Part shown: one piece after another, positions 45,752 through 56,215 of the stretch
Layout of the letters: every line of letters begins with the position of its first letter
How positions within the stretch are numbered: the stretch's first letter is position 1
DNA from: Isoetes taiwanensis
Taxonomy: Eukaryota; Streptophyta; Lycopodiopsida; Isoetales; Isoetaceae
DNA length: 64,000 nt
Assembly: GCA_021234155.1 (NCBI GenBank)
Contig: JAJEKV010000003.1
Coordinates: 31,479,166-31,543,165 of the forward strand
Reading direction: 5' to 3'
Notes under the pieces: model-generated
The model's database searches: none
Told to the model about the DNA's origin: nothing
The model's input: only the letters and a program-made list of their open reading frames with translations
Position numbers and translations under genes: made by a program

Positions 45752-46561
45752 CTAGTGTTGTCCAATTTGGAGTGGAGCATCCTTTTTCTTATCCCAAGGA
45801 AGCACGTCTGCTGGCATAGGAACTTGGCCTGGATTCCTCACCATCGCCCTCAATATTTCTCTTGCATGCTCAGGGTCATACCTCCTGCTAACAAGACTTG
45901 ACTTATGTGATCTCACCAGACGGTCAACATGGATGGGATGTGTAAAAGATTGGCCAAGTGGGTAGTTGTCTGCATACTTGACTAGCCTACTCATTGCCTC
46001 CAGCTGCAATTTCTTTTCGGAGTCATTTTCTGCCAAAATGCCATCAACTGTTGCAGCGGGGATGTCCTTTCCTAAGTCCAGCAATCTTCGTACATCCCTG
46101 ATATCATTTTGATGCTTCATCTCCTCCAGGTAGTAACTTGGAGAAGGTCCTCGCAAAGCTCTCCTCACTGCAGACACCCCTTCACTAATAGAAACTGGAT
46201 TGAGGACAGTATTTTGAGGCCATCCCATGAAACATGACTCAGCACTCACGTCCTTCTTCATCAGACCATCTTTGAAAGCAGTTGCCCTGGCATGTGTAAA
46301 TCTGACGAGATCTTTCTTGTGGTTCTTCACAACCTCCACTAGGAGTTGACAACAGATGTCATCCTGCTCCTCACAAGTGATAAGAATACCTTGTTTCTTC
46401 ATAAGATCGGTCTCTTTCTTTCTGGAGTGTAACACAAGATCCACCTTACCATTTGTTTTGCCTACATCAACATACCACTCGGCACTGTCATCCATCTTCT
46501 CCTCGAGGCATGGAGGATCGTATGCCTTTCTGATAATGGATCCGCTATCATCCATCGACAA
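45752..46561 (-). CDS. N-terminal part of the ParB/methylase-like protein
   Basis: A 269-codon open frame; the first in-frame ATG is at 46555 (MDDSGSIIRKAYDPP), the codon at 46561 being TTG. Residues 70-105 (EEQDDICCQLLVEVVKNHKK) are a charged helix region. The C-terminal 60 residues (HPIHVDRLVRSHKSSLVSRR, YDPEHAREILRAM, ADVLPWDK and PLQIGQH) resemble the start of a ParB/sulfiredoxin-like N-terminal domain, in which an NxR stretch is followed by a DPEHVxxIxxS-like helix and a GGQHR-type box; the match is weak. The order then methylase agrees with phage ParB-methylase fusions. It stops at 45752, 740 bp before the next exon. Confidence 0.5.
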   Translation of the reverse strand: MSMDDSGSIIRKAYDPPCLEEKMDDSAEWYVDVGKTNGKVDLVLHSRKKETDLMKKQGILITCEEQDDICCQLLVEVVKNHKKDLVRFTHARATAFKDGLMKKDVSAESCFMGWPQNTVLNPVSISEGVSAVRRALRGPSPSYYLEEMKHQNDIRDVRRLLDLGKDIPAATVDGILAENDSEKKLQLEAMSRLVKYADNYPLGQSFTHPIHVDRLVRSHKSSLVSRRYDPEHAREILRAMVRNPGQVPMPADVLPWDKKKDAPLQIGQH

Positions 46562-46841
46562 TACATAGGATCTGCGTCCTCATTGGGCTTTCCCTTCTTC
46601 TTACGTGAGCTGGAGCTCGGCTGGAGTATCTTCCGAAACCTCTTGCTTTCTTAGGAGGAGGTGTAGGAACGATCATTCGGGTTTTGTCTCTTCTTCCCCG
46701 CAAGCGACGGTGCAATACACGCTTAGCGATTTGGTGGTCATCAATTTCGGCCGGGCTAAAGCACCAATGGCATACGGTCCCGATTCTGAGACATGCACTC
46801 ATAAGAAGAAGAAGAAGAAGAAGATATTTTAACGCACACAC
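46562..46841 (-). pseudogene. Probable 5' coding sequence in other frames
   Basis: Upstream minus-strand frames look like the same protein, shifted: IVPTPPPKKA, then in another frame KRFRKILQPSSSSRKKKGKP followed by NEDADPMY, which runs to within a few codons of LSMDDSGS at 46561. One or two frameshifts are needed to join them. The basic Ser/Lys-rich stretch could be a nuclear localisation signal. A GAA run of about seven units lies at 46802-46822. Confidence 0.4.
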
Positions 46842-47560
46842 GATCGGCGAGCCAACTAAACACGGTCATACTACTTTACAAATTATAGACATAAACGGTT
46901 AATCACGAGTAGGACAATTTAACACGGGAAGGACATTTATTATGCGGATGCAAATACAAGTCCGCAGCGAGAAATGAGCAGCTAAAGAAATGATAGACAG
47001 GGAGTGTCGGCAGCTATAGAAATTTAAGTCACTTCAAATACGAGCATAGGCGAGAAGATACGAGCAAATACGATGAAATCTGAGCAATGAACAATGAATG
47101 AATAACACAAATGATGACAATATCGACCTTGAGCATCTTCTTTTAATGTCTACCTGACTTTGGGCGGCCACGACCTTTGGGCGGCATCTTCGCGATGATC
47201 TTGGCGCGCCTCGGAGTTCTTGAGTTCTGGCGCCTAGGAGTTCTTGAGCGTCTCCGGAGCAAGTCGACAATAAAAAGCAAGAAATGGAATTCAAAAACTT
47301 ATATAGATTTGCATAAAGGCGATTAGGTCGGCTTTAGATCCACGGGTTTCATTCGGATCGACTTTTCATCGGCGGTCCGATAAAAGCGGCGGTTATTAAA
47401 ATATCGCGGATCGACTTCTAATCGACGGTCCGATAGAAGGGAGCGGATATTTAAATTTCATGGATCGACTTTTCATCGGCGGTTAGCAATCTTCACGATT
47501 GGGCCTAATGGGCGGGGGACGCGATCGTCACGAGCGATAAATGGCTCTCTGACCGCCCGT
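46842..47560. repeat. Spacer with about three 60-bp GGATCGACTTTTCATCGGCG units
   Basis: At about 47345-47490 the phrase GGATCGACTTTTCATCGGCG followed by GTCCGATA-AAG-GCGG occurs three times with variation. The rest is unremarkable, with inverted-looking CGGAG/CTCCG pairs at 47190-47260. Confidence 0.6.
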
Positions 47561-48640
47561 ATTGTCAAATCCCATAATTAGATTTCACTCAGCGGCTAAA
47601 AAGGTACAATTAACGGATAATTTGAAACTACCACCTAATCTTGCCGCCCGACCTTTCTTGTCATTCGAACTTCGAAAAGAACTTGGAAGAACAGGAAGAA
47701 CTTCGAAAGAACTTCGGAAAAGAAGCGGGAAAAAGCTGGCGATGTCGGCGCCTTCATGTAAGTTCATCTACTCTTCCGGAACCCAAGCTCCAAATTAATC
47801 CCACGATCTTGCGACATTGAACAGCGTTGGGGAAGAATGCTACATGCTGACGACGAATTTGAAGAGGAGGGTGGGAAATTGCAAGATAGAATCGGTCGAT
47901 CGGAAGCAATCTGCCATGGAGTTCCTCTTGGAAATGATCATGTGAAGATTCTAGTAACCGATTGCCATTTCAACGGCGAAGCATTACCCGAAGGCATCCC
48001 GATGGAGACACGATGGGTGAAAGCATCGGAACCTTTGTTGCATGGCCGATAATTAAACAAAGAAGGTGAGTTTCATTTTCTTGGAAGACATAGAGGAAGA
48101 TTGAGTGCTCATACTAAAATGCACAAACCGATTACGTCATATGTATGAAATTAAAAGGCTTGCATGCCAGACCATTCATTCAATATTGCAAAAATATAAG
48201 GCCTGCGGCCCAGAGCATTCAGGAATTCAAAAATCACTGTTTTCTTTACATGGATGGGATATTCTTTACATGGATGGCATTCTTTACATTGTTTTAATTA
48301 CATCATGTGTTTATTTTTATCTAGGTGTTATTAATCATGTGTTTGTTCCTCGAAGAGTCTCAAATCTTTGGCACAATAGTCTCAAATCTTTGTTGAAAAA
48401 AGATAAACCGGCATACAAGATTCGGCAAATAAAATAGTGCGGCCATTGATGCGCAACTCTAATTATCGCCTTAGCATTTTCCAATTCAAGCCCCTCCATA
48501 TACGGCCATGAGCTAATACCAAAGCGCCATGAGCTAATACCATTCGGTTGTAATTTAAATGCCATGCGTGTATCTGTGTATTGTACTTTAAAAGCGTGAT
48601 CTTGTAATTTCTTGAAGGCATCTTTGTCATTTTTAAATTC
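47561..48640 (+). CDS. Unrecognised short ORF (47837-48052) and flanks
   Basis: A 71-codon frame at 47837-48052 has HADDEFEEEGGKLQDRIGRS, HGVPLGNDHVKILVTDCHFN and PEGIPMETRWVKASE, with protein-like composition. The G-VPLG-xxVKIxVT pattern recalls the N-terminal region of the transposase-like gene at 50.8 kb (ERLGEDKVGVAITSL), so this may be a fragment of a related protein. The frame upstream (47562-47798) is Arg/Lys-rich from an AGAACTTCGAAAG-type short repeat. Confidence 0.3.
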
Positions 48641-48868
48641 GAGAGAGCTGAAGTGAAATCACGCCAGGCACGAAATATGTTTGTGTGCAAAATGTTTACA
48701 TTGTGCGAGGTCCAATACGCTGGCGTGAAGCGCATAAAGCTAATTCGTGTGTAATTCACGCCCGGCGTGTATTGGATTTGCTTGACAATTTAAACATTTT
48801 GTACACAAACATATTTTCGCGCTTGCGCGTGATCTCTGTTTTGTGTACCATGCTCTCTCAAAATTAAG
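48640..48868. repeat. Palindromic element, copy A
   Basis: The arms pair AAATATGTTTGTGTGCAAAATG followed by TTTA on the left with TAAACATTTTGTACACAAAC on the right, and GCTGGCGTGAAG near the centre with TTCACGCCCGGCGTG. The outermost GAGAGAGCTGAAGTG and CTCTCTCAAAATTAAG are shared with copy B. Confidence 0.8.
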
Positions 48869-48937
48869 AATGAAAGATCGAATTAGATAGATCAAAAAAA
48901 AGCGAGCATGGTGCCGTTTTACTAATTCGGTCTAAAT

Positions 48938-49155
48938 TGTTCATAGAAGTGAAATCCGCCCGGTAGAAAATATGTTTGTGTGCAAAATGTTTACATTGTG
49001 CGGGGTCCAATACACGCTGGCGTGAAGCGCATAAAGCTAATTATCGTGTGTAATTCCGCCCGGCGTGTATTGGATTTGCTTGACAATTTAAACATTTTGT
49101 ATAAAACATATTTCGGCGCTGGCGTGATCTCACTTCAGCTCTCTCAAAATTAAGA
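48938..49155. repeat. Palindromic element, copy B
   Basis: A direct second copy of the element at 48640-48868, about 290 bp away, sharing TTTGTGTGCAAAATGTTTAC, GGCGTGAAGCGCATAAAGCT and GTGTATTGGATTTGCTTGAC. The right outer end is more complete here (GTGATCTCACTTCAGCTCTC). Confidence 0.8.
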
Positions 49156-49179
49156 ATTAAAGAGCCAGAATTCAAAACA

Positions 49180-49535
49180 GTTTCTGAAGAAATTACAGTT
49201 ATGCCTTCAAGTTAGAGTTGACACTAAAGAAATATATTGCAGTCATTAATCCTTGTATTGCCATTGAAAATTTTTACATAAGGCCTTTTATTTGAGTTGC
49301 GAATTCAAAAGCGACTTCCCGAAAATTACGATTACGCTTTCAAGTTAGAGTAGAAACTAAAGAAACATATTGCAGTCAGTAAATCCTTGTATTGCCATTG
49401 AAAAAGTTTACATAAGGCCTTTTATTAGAGTTGCCCAGCTCTGTGTTACAAAATTACAGAAGTTCTAGGCAGTTTAAGGAGATGCCCAGCTCTGTGTTAC
49501 AAAATTACAGAAGTTCTAGGCAGTTTAAGGAGATG
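49180..49535. repeat. Tandem duplications of 135 bp and 51 bp
   Basis: About 49190-49300 and 49310-49432 both contain CCTTGTATTGCCATTGAAAA and TTACATAAGGCCTTTTATT. Then a 51-bp unit (GCCCAGCTCTGTGTTACAAA, then ATTACAGAAGTTCTAGGC) occurs at 49432 and 49483 with no visible difference. Confidence 0.8.
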
Positions 49536-49589
49536 CCTAGCTCGCTCTTCTGATCCAAAAACTAAATAACAAAAAAAAAAAAAAAAAAA

Positions 49590-50059
49590 TCAGCCCTCTA
49601 CCTCCTCCTCTTCTTCCTCCTCCTCTTCTTCCTCTGAGCTTTCATCTGCCATCCTCGTCAGGATGTCTTCGGCAACATCTTCATCATCGGAGGAGGAGAG
49701 GGCGTCCATAATCAGCTGCTTTTTTTCTTCCTCTAATTCTTCCCGCCATTCTTCATCTGCTTCCTCCATTTCTTCTTCTTTCTCAATCTCGTTCTCCATC
49801 TCCTCACCTGAATCAAGGGGAGTATGGGGGGACTTCGAAATTTCTTGGTCTTTGGTGCTCGGATAATCTTTTCGGGGCTGCTTGCCACGAAAAAATAACT
49901 CCTCGCAATTATCCGGTTGTGGTGCGGAGAGCAGCCACAGCGGCATCTGCGGGAGGGGGGAATGGATTTCTTTATCAATTTTTTTACCTGCCTCTTTGCC
50001 TCTCGGAGGCGAGTCCGGCGGGATGGAGCGGGACGAGGCCGGGCAGCATGGCTCACCAT
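49590..50059 (-). CDS. Acidic low-complexity hypothetical protein
   Basis: A minus-strand frame to 49590 encodes YPSTKDQEISKSPHTPLDSG, a Glu-rich stretch, KKQLIMDALSSSDDEDVAED and a terminal poly-Glu run. An upstream frame from ATG 50059 (MVSHAARPRPAPSRR, then LREAKRQVKKLIKKS) is basic and may be the N-terminus joined by a frameshift. Poly-Glu is from a CTC/CTT-rich tract. Phospho-acidic tails of this type occur in transposon and chromatin proteins, but no domain supports a function. It lies 700 bp upstream of and opposite to the transposase-like gene. Confidence 0.35.
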
Positions 50060-50064
50060 GGTAG

Positions 50065-50735
50065 AAGGAAGAAAGGAAGAAAGGATTGGCGCTAGAAGGA
50101 AGAAAGGATTGGCGGTTGAAAGAATGGAGGGTTTCTTATAAAGCGGCGGTTGTAATTATGATTCCATCACATCATACAAGATTTATATCATATACGAATT
50201 ACCTATCATTACTTCTATTGAATTAATTACGCCCTAGGTTATCATAATTCTCTATAGAATTACCCACATGTCAGCTATACTTAAAACCTATGTTTTCATT
50301 AATTTTGTATAATTACCTAGACCCCAAATATACTTACAACCAACTTTGGCCCATCTAGATTCACGACCTATACTTACCTCATTAGTACTACTAGCATACA
50401 CCCTATGTTACCATTAATTTTTGCAATTACCTACCTAGAGCTATACTTACAACCTATTTTTTGGCTGCACTTACAACATATATTTGTCCATTTAATGGTT
50501 TTCTTGGTATTTCTTAAAGTTCCCTTTAATCGGTTCTCAAAATTACTTTGTCCTTTTTAACTAATATTAAGACATTTCACTTTATATAGGTGAAGCGTGT
50601 GGATCCTAAAAGGGTAAAATGTAATGCCTATCCCCCAACATGTTTCAAGATTGTTACCACATGTTCTTATCACATTGTTACCCCATTGTAAACATTGTTC
50701 TTGTAGGTCAATCTTTGGGACCTCCCAAAGGGTGT
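50065..50735. other. AT-rich spacer, no recognisable gene
   Basis: GGAAGAAAGGATTGGCG is repeated near 50077 and 50098. Loose repeats of ACCTATxTTxxCATTAATTTT and ATACTTACAACC occur from 50200 to 50480. Nothing else seen. Confidence 0.45.
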
Positions 50736-50739
50736 TGAG

Positions 50740-53516
50740 GCTTTTGAGACTACTAAGCAAATTGTCCTCTACAAGGGTTGGATTGGAAGAATAAGAAGGT
50801 GAAAGTGAAGCACCAATGCAATAAGGAGCTAGTAGGTGAAGGAACTATCATACTAGCTGATCCTATCCAGACTGTCAATGATGAAAGGTTAGGAGAGGAT
50901 AAAGTGGGTGTGGCCATAACAAGTTTAGAGGAAAAATGGAAGGAAAAAGGATCAAATCACCAAGATTGCACTGCTTGTATTAAACAATTGGAGGTTCCAT
51001 GCGTCATGCCATGGCCTATAGCCCGCATTGAGTTTATAGAAGAATTCCTTTTACGAGCGCCGAGGTTGTGGATGACACTGATTTTCTTAATGCACCTCCA
51101 ATAGCTGCCAGGACCACATTTTCAGAGAAGAGGGCACACTCAGTGGTGAAACATTATCCTAGCAAGAGGTCCAAGTCAAGTAGTGATTGTTCACGTGAAG
51201 CTCTGACTAAGGTAAGGGGAATGGAATGTTGTTGGGCTAATTGTGTTCAGAAGTTTGAAATTGATGAATTGGTGGAAGCAAGAGCCACCTTCCAAGAGTA
51301 TACTTGTGATGAGAGGAGGACTTACATGTACTCCATTCATGAGCTTGCACTTTGGGATATGGATATGTAAAGTTGCATGGATACATATTCATGGCATTCC
51401 AATTTCAACTTGGCAAAATTGGCAAGCAAGTCATGCAAAGGGGAGTAAAATTGCATTACATGGAAATAATGGCATGTTGAGGCCAACTTCTAGGATCCCG
51501 GGCCGCTAGGGAGGTTTTTTTGAAAAATATGTTGAATTCAATGCTGAGAATATGCCACATAAAAGTAGGAAAGATCAACAGGGAAAAATAGTTGTCGAGA
51601 AGAGATTGCCATCCCATTGTACCCAGAAGAGCATATTGGAGGAAGTCAATGCTTTGCTTCGAGAACTACAGTACCCGCAATATCTCAACCCGGCTTCCAT
51701 GAGACTATGGAGCAAGCACTTCAAGCATGTCACTATAGACACTTGAACAACTTTGCAAAGTGCAACTTGTGTGCTAAGTTGAAAGAGATTCTTGATAAGA
51801 CCAAGCAACCAAGCCAAAGGGCTAAGATAAGGGGAGCAAATGAAAGATCACATGACGGACCAACTATCATGTAGATCCACTTATTGGATGTGGAGAACAT
51901 TATCATGTTTGGAACCCAATAACTATGTTTGTATTATACATGACAAGATGGATCAATCAAGACTTGTTTGCCACAAGATAGTTACATACCCAAGCAAATC
52001 AATAGAGCTTATCCTTTGCAAGTCTCTCGGCAGTGCAATAGTGCATGGCGGGTGCCAATTTATTATGGCCATTTTAGTTTGCAATTGTGGAGTGATGGTC
52101 CTGATTTTCATATTGGAAGTGTGATGAGGTGCTTGAGGAACTATGAGAGTGGTTATTCCTTGACCTCCACAACCCCGGAGGTGGTAGCCAACCACTCTTC
52201 GGTGCATTGTTGGATAGAAAGCCTAATAATTTAGAGAAGTTTACTAAGGCAAGGTTTAGGAAGTCGGTGCTTCTGGTGTTGGAGCCTCAAGTTCACGTCC
52301 CCAACCTCGAGATCTACCACCAAGGTTCCTCCTCCAACTTGACAATTGTCTTTGGGTAATAAAAAAGCAGGTATATGTTCTCATTCCTATCTTATTTAAC
52401 AGCCGTGGGTGTCTTTGAAAGAGTGAATTTAGGGTTCTTAATGCCCGGACATACTCATGAGGATGTGGATGCATTGTTTGGGAAGTATAGTCTTGTGATT
52501 GAAATCTCAAACCGTGACCAATCTTCCTAGACTAATGGAAGTTCTTAGTGAATGCATTTCACCTTCTCCTATAGGGTTGATCATACAAGAGGTGCCTGAT
52601 TGGAAGAATTTTATCGAAGGTTATGCTCTTGATATGGAAGGTCAATCTAGACCTCTTCAAATTACACTTTACGGGTCATGGGAAATAAGCCAATCATGCA
52701 ATGGAAGATGAAACCTTCAGATGATAAATGGAGGCCGATGAGGGAGTACCTATATGGCATGAAGATGAAAATGGTAAACCTAAGATTCCAAGGGGTCAAC
52801 CAAAAGCTCTTAAGCCTTTTCCGGTGGATTCATTGCAAAGCACATTGGGCGGCATTTCTGAATACATCAAGTATTGGAAAAATAACCCCTCGATACCAAC
52901 CTTGCATTGATAGATTATTGGACACAGGTACATGGATTATTGGGACAAGTAGACACATCCTCTGATGAACTCAAAGATGGATGGCTACCTAAGACTAGGT
53001 GGAGAGACTTGATATTACCTGAGGAAGCTGATGATGTGGTTAGTAGTATTCCGTCCATGGCTCCTCCAAAATTTTTTGAAAAACACTATGTTGGTCCTAG
53101 GAAAGGAAGGCCTAAATATCTCGGGCTGGAGGATTATGATCCGAAAGATGACTTGCTTTGCCATCAATTTGCACTTATAGTACCAGAGCGCAAAGAGATA
53201 TACCCTGTGTGGATGGGTTACACCATCTCAGAGGTTTGCAAAGAAGTAGGTGACCACAAATGTGAACAAAGTTCGTGGAGAGTGGTGGTGTCCAAAGGCA
53301 CCGGTTAAAATGCAAGCAGGGAAGAAAGGTATAGAGACAAATTGGACAAAGAAATGGAAGAGAAACCCTATTGAAGGGGATGATTGGGTTGAGTTAGATA
53401 CTATTTTGTTTTCATGGACCCCAAAGGTCATCCCAGGCAAGACTGCTAGGGTTACAATACCTGTGGAAGTGAGGAAGAAAGCTATGATATCTCTAGGGGT
53501 CAATTCCGAGAAGTAA
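50740..53516 (+). pseudogene. Transposase-like gene (GHTHEDVDALF family), frame-shifted
   Basis: Plus-strand blocks in order: KELVGEGTIILADPIQTVND and ERLGEDKVGVAIT (50.8 kb); FAKCNLCAKLKEILDKTKQP (51.74 kb), the S/NxFxKCxxCxxLK motif; YVCIIHDKMDQSRL (51.93 kb); LQLDNC (52.33 kb); TAVGVFERVNLGFLMPGHTH followed by EDVDALFGKYS (52.40-52.49 kb); PDWKNFIEGYALDMEG (52.59 kb); FEKHYVGPRKGRPKYLG (53.08 kb). This ordered signature (HDKMD, LDNC, GHTHEDVDALF) is found in many uncharacterised multi-copy plant and protist ORFs. The three acidic sites are consistent with an RNase-H-fold DDE/D nuclease, which is my inference. At least six frame changes inactivate this copy. Confidence 0.72.
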
Positions 53517-55140
53517 TTGGCAATATGTAACTCGACATGCATATGTGAAATATTTTTAATTTTTAATGCAATCATGTTGTGCTGTTATAAAAAAAAAGTC
53601 ACATTCTCGATGCAAATTTACTAACCCGGGAAAAAGTTGCAGTGCCAAAATGGTCCAAAATCCTGACATAAATCCAATTTAAATGAATGATGGTTCAGTG
53701 GCGTTTCTTTTTTACATGTCACCACGGAAAAATTGCTCAGCCAAAGCCATTTTCTCAGGCACAGATCTTGCAGTATAAATCCAGATAATAACTGGCTAGG
53801 GTCTCTAGGATAATAGTGGATGGACAAAAACAAAATGGGCTGGAGGTGTATTTTAATCTGTGCAATTCAGAGTCGATTCATTTCTGGAGAAATCTTTGAA
53901 AATAGATCATAGATGGGTTACTGCAAAATCATTCAGACAAGCAGTTAACTTGTCTACTTTTGATCTCAGATATTTTCTACTTCTACATATAATCAAAGCA
54001 ATTTGCATATGCAAGAATCAATATTTACCATCCAGGAGCTTCACCTCATTCTCTTCTTCTACAATGGTTGTGGGTCGCAGACATGGGAAAATAAACGAAA
54101 TAAAAGAAATTTTCCTTGTTGAACTGAAAAATATATTCTATAAAGGCGCTTTTTTGAGCCGCATAAATGGCAAGACCACTTCTTTGGAGCTATGGTGATC
54201 CGTAAAAGAGAGGAAGGGAAGAAATCCGCAGCTATGGTGGGCGGATCTCCGATTTTTATGGGCTGTAAGCATCAACTTCAGGACAGGCATTCCAAATATT
54301 CTGAGTTCATGCAATTGGACAAAAAAACGGTAGAAATTGTTAAATATGAAGCCTAGTCATGTTTATTACATGAAGCGAGACACGAAATCTAAAAATATAA
54401 GCTTGGCTATACCAGATTTTAGATATGCCAAATTTCTAGGTTTTTTTCAACATTTAGGGTTGCAAGCAGACCCACAAGTTTCGGCAGAGGAGCGGGCTCT
54501 TTAGCAGCATTAGCATTCCTTCGGAAAAAAATTGGTCACGACAGGATATTAGGATTTGAAGGCTAGGAATGCTGCACAAAATCTGCATCTGAAGTTTCTT
54601 CAGACATCACGAACAGATGGAAAAACTAAAGGAAAAACTGGAGTTGCATGGCCAGTACAAGATTTGGTAAGTAATTTGCAAGCTTGGAAGTTTCGAAATC
54701 TTCTCATATGCAATATCAAGGTAACAAGCTTTGTTTATTATCAAAAACTTGAATGTGAATTATTGTAATGCATCGAGGCTAGAAAAGCAAGCTACGAGAG
54801 ATCAAAGAAGAATGGGAATTTGCATCCCATATCCAGTTCAGGGGCTGGCAGATGGAGGAGCGTTCAAATGAAGTACATATTGCGATATTTGGCAGCCAGA
54901 ACTGCAATTTCTAGGGCAATGTTTGTGGCCTAATTTTACATTGTGATCATCCGAGAACTTGCATCTGTATCTTCATCAAGACCACAAGCCATGGATTTGC
55001 AGCAAAGTTTCAAGGTGGCATCCCATTTGTCATGGTCCCTTTTTACTTGCCAGATTATGATGTATATGCTAGATGCCATTTTCCTCATACATAAAGCACA
55101 ATTTCATTAAAATGAGAAATTTCGTGATTCTAATTAGCGA
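53517..55140. other. No recognisable gene
   Basis: A plus-strand frame of 112 codons at 53860-54198 and one of 70 codons at 54556-54768 carry no motif. No repeats of note. Confidence 0.45.
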
Positions 55141-56110
55141 CGAAAATCCTTTTTAGTCCATTTTATGACGATTTTTTGAGCAATTATGGTGCCATTTAGC
55201 AAAAAAAATGCATCTAAAGTGCCATTTATTGGCGCCATTAATTGGCGCCATTAATATCAGAGGGGGAAAAAACAAAAAAAAAAAAATACTGCAACTTAAG
55301 TTAGCAAGTTTTACCACGAAGAAGGGCATCATTAACTTCTGAAATTGACAAATTTACACATCAAGAAAATTTGTTTTCTTTGCCAACATTCATAAGAAGG
55401 TCAAATCCTGCCCCACTAAATGCCTCTTCGTCAAAGTTGTAAGCCGCATTTTGAATCTCATCGTGACTAAAATCTTCAGTGGTACCAAGCTGGACGAAGG
55501 TGACCACATCAAATCTCCTGGCATACCTGAACGTGCATTTGCTATAGCAAACCAAATGCATGCTGGTGAATGCATCCTCAACATATTTTTTTTTTGCATG
55601 TTAATGAATGCAAATCCTCAGCATGCTTGGAAATGGCACCTTGAGGATGCAACATGGTGCCATTTACACCCCCAGCACCCAAAAAAATTTCCCAAAAAAA
55701 AAGGGGTGTTGGGGGTGCAAATGGCGCCATGGCGCCATTTGCACCCTCAAGTGCCATTCTTAAGCATGCGAAGGATGCCATTTGCATCCTCAGCATGGCT
55801 GAAAATGGCATATTGAGAGTGCAAATGGCGCCATTTGCAGCAGCACCACCCAAAAAAAAAAAAAAGAAGATTTTTTTTTTTTTTTTTTTTGTGTTGTGGG
55901 TGCATGGCGCCATTTGCATCCTCAAGGTGCCATTTCCAAACATGATGAGGCATCCACAGCATGCATCATTTTGGCTAAAGTTTTGCCCAAACGGATGCAT
56001 CTGGACCAAATGCATGGTGGTGAATGCAAATGGCGCCATGGTGCCCTTTGCATTCCTCAATATGCATTTAGTAAAGCATATCATGCTAAGGATGCATGCC
56101 ATTTGCATCC
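55140..56110. repeat. Degenerate repeats of ATGGCGCCATTTGCATCCTC
   Basis: GGCGCCATTTGCA or its complement occurs more than ten times, mixed with poly-A/T runs. Local inverted pairs exist, for example GGCACCTTGAGGATGCAA at 55637 with TTTGCACCCTCAAGTGCC near 55740. Reading frames on both strands through this tract are by-products of the repeats. Confidence 0.75.
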
Positions 56111-56215
56111 TCCATAGTTGGGCCGACCCACCGACCTAGCCGACCCGCCGACCTAGGTGGGAGAAAGCCGACCTAGGTGGGAATTTTTTGCCGACCTACC
56201 GACCTATTTTGCCAA
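56111..56215. repeat. Short tandem repeat of GCCGACCTA units
   Basis: About seven copies of GCCGACCxxCCGACCTA-like phrases, two followed by GGTGGGA. A compact minisatellite. Confidence 0.8.

Noticed and set aside
49663-49866. Plus-strand poly-Ser frame
   Set aside because: Antisense shadow of the Glu-rich minus-strand frame in a CTC/CTT-rich tract.
55578-56139. Frames of 160-176 codons on both strands
   Set aside because: Both strands are open over the same repeat tract and the products are repetitive (Ala-Pro-Phe-Ala, Asn-Gly-Thr), so they follow from the GGCGCCATTTGCA repeats.
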